The notes beneath the pieces are model-generated. The model searched no databases, was not told the DNA's origin, and worked only from the letters and a program-made list of their open reading frames with translations. The position numbers and the translations under genes are program-made. Below, piece by piece: positions 62,086 to 64,000 of a stretch of 64,000 nt of DNA (position 1 is the stretch's first letter; each line of letters opens with the position of its first letter). Source of the DNA: Rikenellaceae bacterium (lineage in GTDB: Bacteria > Bacteroidota > Bacteroidia > Bacteroidales > Rikenellaceae); assembly GCA_015060005.1 (NCBI GenBank), contig SUZI01000006.1, forward strand, positions 25,826 through 89,825, in the 5' to 3' direction.

Positions 62086-63888
62086 ATGAAGAAACTATTG
62101 CTTTTATTGACAATGGTGGTGATGTTTACCTCTGCTTGTACCGAAGGTGGCGTTGATGAGAGCGACAAACCTCAAAACCCCACAGAGCAGCCCGGTGGTG
62201 GCAACGACAATCCTAATCCGGAAGAGGCTGTTTTTGATATTGATGGCAACGGCAACTATATTGTCGAGGCTGATGGTGGAACTGTTAATGTTAAAGTAAC
62301 AACCAATCTCGAATATTCGGTTAATATTCCTGAAGAGGCAAAGTCATGGTTGAGTGTGTCCGATACACGAGCCGTACGCACCGAGACGCTGACATTCTCC
62401 ATTTCTAAAAACGAAACGAACCAGGAGCGTCAAGCTACCGTCAAAATCAAAGATGCCAAGGGCGAGGTACTCCAAAGTGTGGTGTTCAAACAAAGGAAGG
62501 CTGACGGATCTACCGGAGGCTCAATTTCTGTGTCGAAAGGTCGAGTAAATGTTGATTTCGAAGGCGGTGAGTGCGAACTCGTTGTCAATGCTGAATACTC
62601 TTGGGTGGCGACATGCTCAGCCGATTGGGTTACCTTGCAAACTTCTGACGGCATCGCAGGTGAGGAACCATTGAAATTTACTGTAAAACGCAATACGACG
62701 TTGAGTGAGCGCAAAGCGACCATTGCACTGAAAAATGAAAACTTCAACCTCAATCAAGAGGTATATGTTGTCCAATCCGAGTTTGCGCCTGTGATTGAGG
62801 CTGTTGAGAGTGTTTCCTTTAAATGTGTTGCCAACGAACAATTTGTTGAGGTTTCATCGAATGTTGAGTATGATGTAACAGATGATGCCGATTGGCTTAC
62901 TTGCGAAGTAGCCGAAGGTGGTATTAACCTGTCGGTAACAGCTAATAATGATGCTGAAACTCGTTCGGCGCAGGTTACTATTACACCCAAAGAGAACTCT
63001 GAAGCACCCTCAATAAACATATCAGTTGTGCAGGAGCAGTTTACACCTATAATTGAAGTTGTTAATAGAGTTCTTCTTGAATATGTTGCTTGTGAACAGT
63101 TCGTCGAAGTTGTATCAAGCGTTGAGTATGATGTAACAGATGATGCCGATTGGCTTACTTGCAAAGTAGTTGAAGGCGGTATTAACTTATCGGCAACAAC
63201 CAATGTCACCGCTGAGAACCGTTCGGCACAAGTGTCTATTTTTGCCAAAGACTATGTTGATATTCCAACAATACAAATGTTGGTAGTACAAGCACCGGCG
63301 GAGATTCGAGGTGTTATTTATTATACCTCTTCAGATGGGAATATTGTCACACCTGGACAAGATGATTTTGGAGCGACTATAATAGGTAATACCTACAAAG
63401 ACAACCAAGGCATCTTACTGTTTAATGCGCCTGTTACCTTGATTGGAGCTTCTGCATTCCGAGATTGCACTTCGCTGACAAGTATAACAATCCCCGATAG
63501 TGTTACCTCAATTAGAGATTATGCATTCTCTGGTTGCACTTCGCTGACAAGTATAACAATCCCAAACGGCGTTACTAAGATTGGAGATTATGCATTCGGT
63601 GGTTGTACCTCGCTGACAAGTATAACAATCCCAAACGGCGTTACTAAGATTGGAGAAGCTGCATTCGGTGGTTGTACCTCGCTGACAAGTGTAACTATTC
63701 CCGATAGCGTTACTAATATTAGAACTGCGACATTCGAAGAATGCACCTCGCTGACAAGTATAACTATTCCCGATAGCGTTACTTCGATTGGAAGTTATGC
63801 ATTCAAAAATTGCACCTCGCTGACAAGTATAACTATTCCCGATAGCGTTACTGAGATTGGATATGAGGCATTTGAAAATTGTATTTAG
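62086..63888 (+). CDS. Surface lipoprotein with BACON-like domains and BspA-type leucine-rich repeats
   Basis: This 600-residue lipoprotein has a signal and lipobox ([10 protein letters not shown]; Cys near 18), then a Pro/Asn/Gly-rich spacer. Four BACON-like Ig domains follow: about 45-140, 145-230, 235-315 and 320-400. The last two are nearly identical stretches around [13 protein letters not shown], a recent duplication. From about 440, six 23-residue BspA/Treponema-type LRRs repeat [19 protein letters not shown]. The LRRs stop at a TAG directly after the Cys of the seventh unit, so the usual C-terminal cap seems missing. BspA-like proteins bind host matrix or other bacteria; that role here is inferred. 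Confidence 0.88.
   Translation: MKKLLLLLTMVVMFTSACTEGGVDESDKPQNPTEQPGGGNDNPNPEEAVFDIDGNGNYIVEADGGTVNVKVTTNLEYSVNIPEEAKSWLSVSDTRAVRTETLTFSISKNETNQERQATVKIKDAKGEVLQSVVFKQRKADGSTGGSISVSKGRVNVDFEGGECELVVNAEYSWVATCSADWVTLQTSDGIAGEEPLKFTVKRNTTLSERKATIALKNENFNLNQEVYVVQSEFAPVIEAVESVSFKCVANEQFVEVSSNVEYDVTDDADWLTCEVAEGGINLSVTANNDAETRSAQVTITPKENSEAPSINISVVQEQFTPIIEVVNRVLLEYVACEQFVEVVSSVEYDVTDDADWLTCKVVEGGINLSATTNVTAENRSAQVSIFAKDYVDIPTIQMLVVQAPAEIRGVIYYTSSDGNIVTPGQDDFGATIIGNTYKDNQGILLFNAPVTLIGASAFRDCTSLTSITIPDSVTSIRDYAFSGCTSLTSITIPNGVTKIGDYAFGGCTSLTSITIPNGVTKIGEAAFGGCTSLTSVTIPDSVTNIRTATFEECTSLTSITIPDSVTSIGSYAFKNCTSLTSITIPDSVTEIGYEAFENCI
63466..63879 (+). repeat. Six tandem 69-bp repeats encoding BspA LRRs
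   Basis: Units start at 63466, 63535, 63604, 63673, 63742 and 63811, each opening TGCAC/TGTACCTCGCTGACAAG. Near-identity at the DNA level, including third positions, suggests recent slippage or recombination. Confidence 0.93.
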
Positions 63889-64000
63889 AAGCCCAAAACA
63901 ACCAAAAACAACCAGAAATAACCATTTGTAAACCTTTAATTATCAATACATTCTAAAATTTAACACTTTCAGGCTGCTTTTTGATGGTTCCCAAATTTCC
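63889..64000. other. 3' end of window, no gene seen
   Basis: A short A/C-rich stretch (AAAACAACCAAAAACAACC) follows the BspA-like gene. No terminator hairpin, gene start or repeat of the other families is recognised before the window ends. Confidence 0.5.

Noticed and set aside
63466..63879. CRISPR or intergenic tandem repeat
   Set aside because: The 69-bp period equals 23 codons and lies in frame within the BspA-like coding sequence.

Overview
The window looks like a chromosomal segment of a gut-type Bacteroidales bacterium, possibly Rikenellaceae/Alistipes-like (genus-level guess only). The support is direct: many genes sit a few tens of bases downstream of a TAnnTTTG element, the Bacteroidetes -7 box; there is little Shine-Dalgarno signal; and the gene content is typical of the order (family S46 dipeptidyl-peptidase, DUF4964/4965 glutaminase-like protein, BACON-domain and BspA-like lipoproteins, fimbrillin-like surface protein, SLBB exporter, three-gene quinone-linked succinate dehydrogenase/fumarate reductase, zinc-free L31).

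Layout. 1-9.1 kb: a partial GH127-like beta-L-arabinofuranosidase after queG, an acyl-CoA ligase, a glutaminase-like exported protein and a DPP11-type peptidase. 9.1-11.7 kb: tRNA-Leu, then uvrC and 5-formyl-THF cyclo-ligase on the minus strand. 11.7-16.1 kb: sdhCAB and rpmE, surrounded by palindromic repeats, including a tandem array of about 138.5 bp units at 16.08-16.71 kb. 17.0-30.1 kb: the conserved tRNA-Thr/Tyr/Gly-tuf-tRNA-Trp-secE-nusG-rplKAJL-rpoBC block. 30.2-36.8 kb: tRNA-Arg, a flavin reductase-like gene, and a Wza-like/Wzz-like/WecA-like polysaccharide group followed by an aminotransferase. 36.8-41.1 kb (minus): hydrolase, membrane-anchored MurF-like ligase, divergent Ddl and a small OMP, which looks like a cell-wall cassette. 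41.2-45.3 kb (minus): an aromatic amino acid operon (prephenate dehydratase, aminotransferase, prephenate dehydrogenase, DAHP synthase-chorismate mutase). 45.3-49.7 kb: a large fimbrillin-like/beta-helix surface lipoprotein bracketed by copies of one intergenic repeat. 49.7-53.4 kb: nitroreductase lipoprotein and LuxR-type regulator, divergent from a TonB-dependent receptor. 53.5-56.2 kb: secreted BACON-nuclease lipoprotein and a TIR-bounded repeat. 56.2-61.1 kb: ybaK, two transporters and a biotin carboxyltransferase. 61.2-64 kb: a long non-coding leader, a GIY-YIG protein and a BACON/BspA lipoprotein.

The most striking signal is a complete ribosome-mediated attenuator in front of the aromatic operon. 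A 24-codon leader peptide carries a YQYFYFY run, and it is followed by a pause hairpin, a perfect 9-bp antiterminator and a rho-independent terminator, in the geometry of a classical trp/phe attenuator. The operon makes Phe and Tyr, so the leader codons match the products. A second notable signal is a family of intergenic palindromes whose stems change in a compensatory way between copies (CATAC/GTATG versus TTTAC/GTAAA; GATGAAAA/TTTTCATC versus GATGAATAAA/TTTATTCATC). Some copies are bounded by terminal inverted repeats like small non-autonomous mobile elements.
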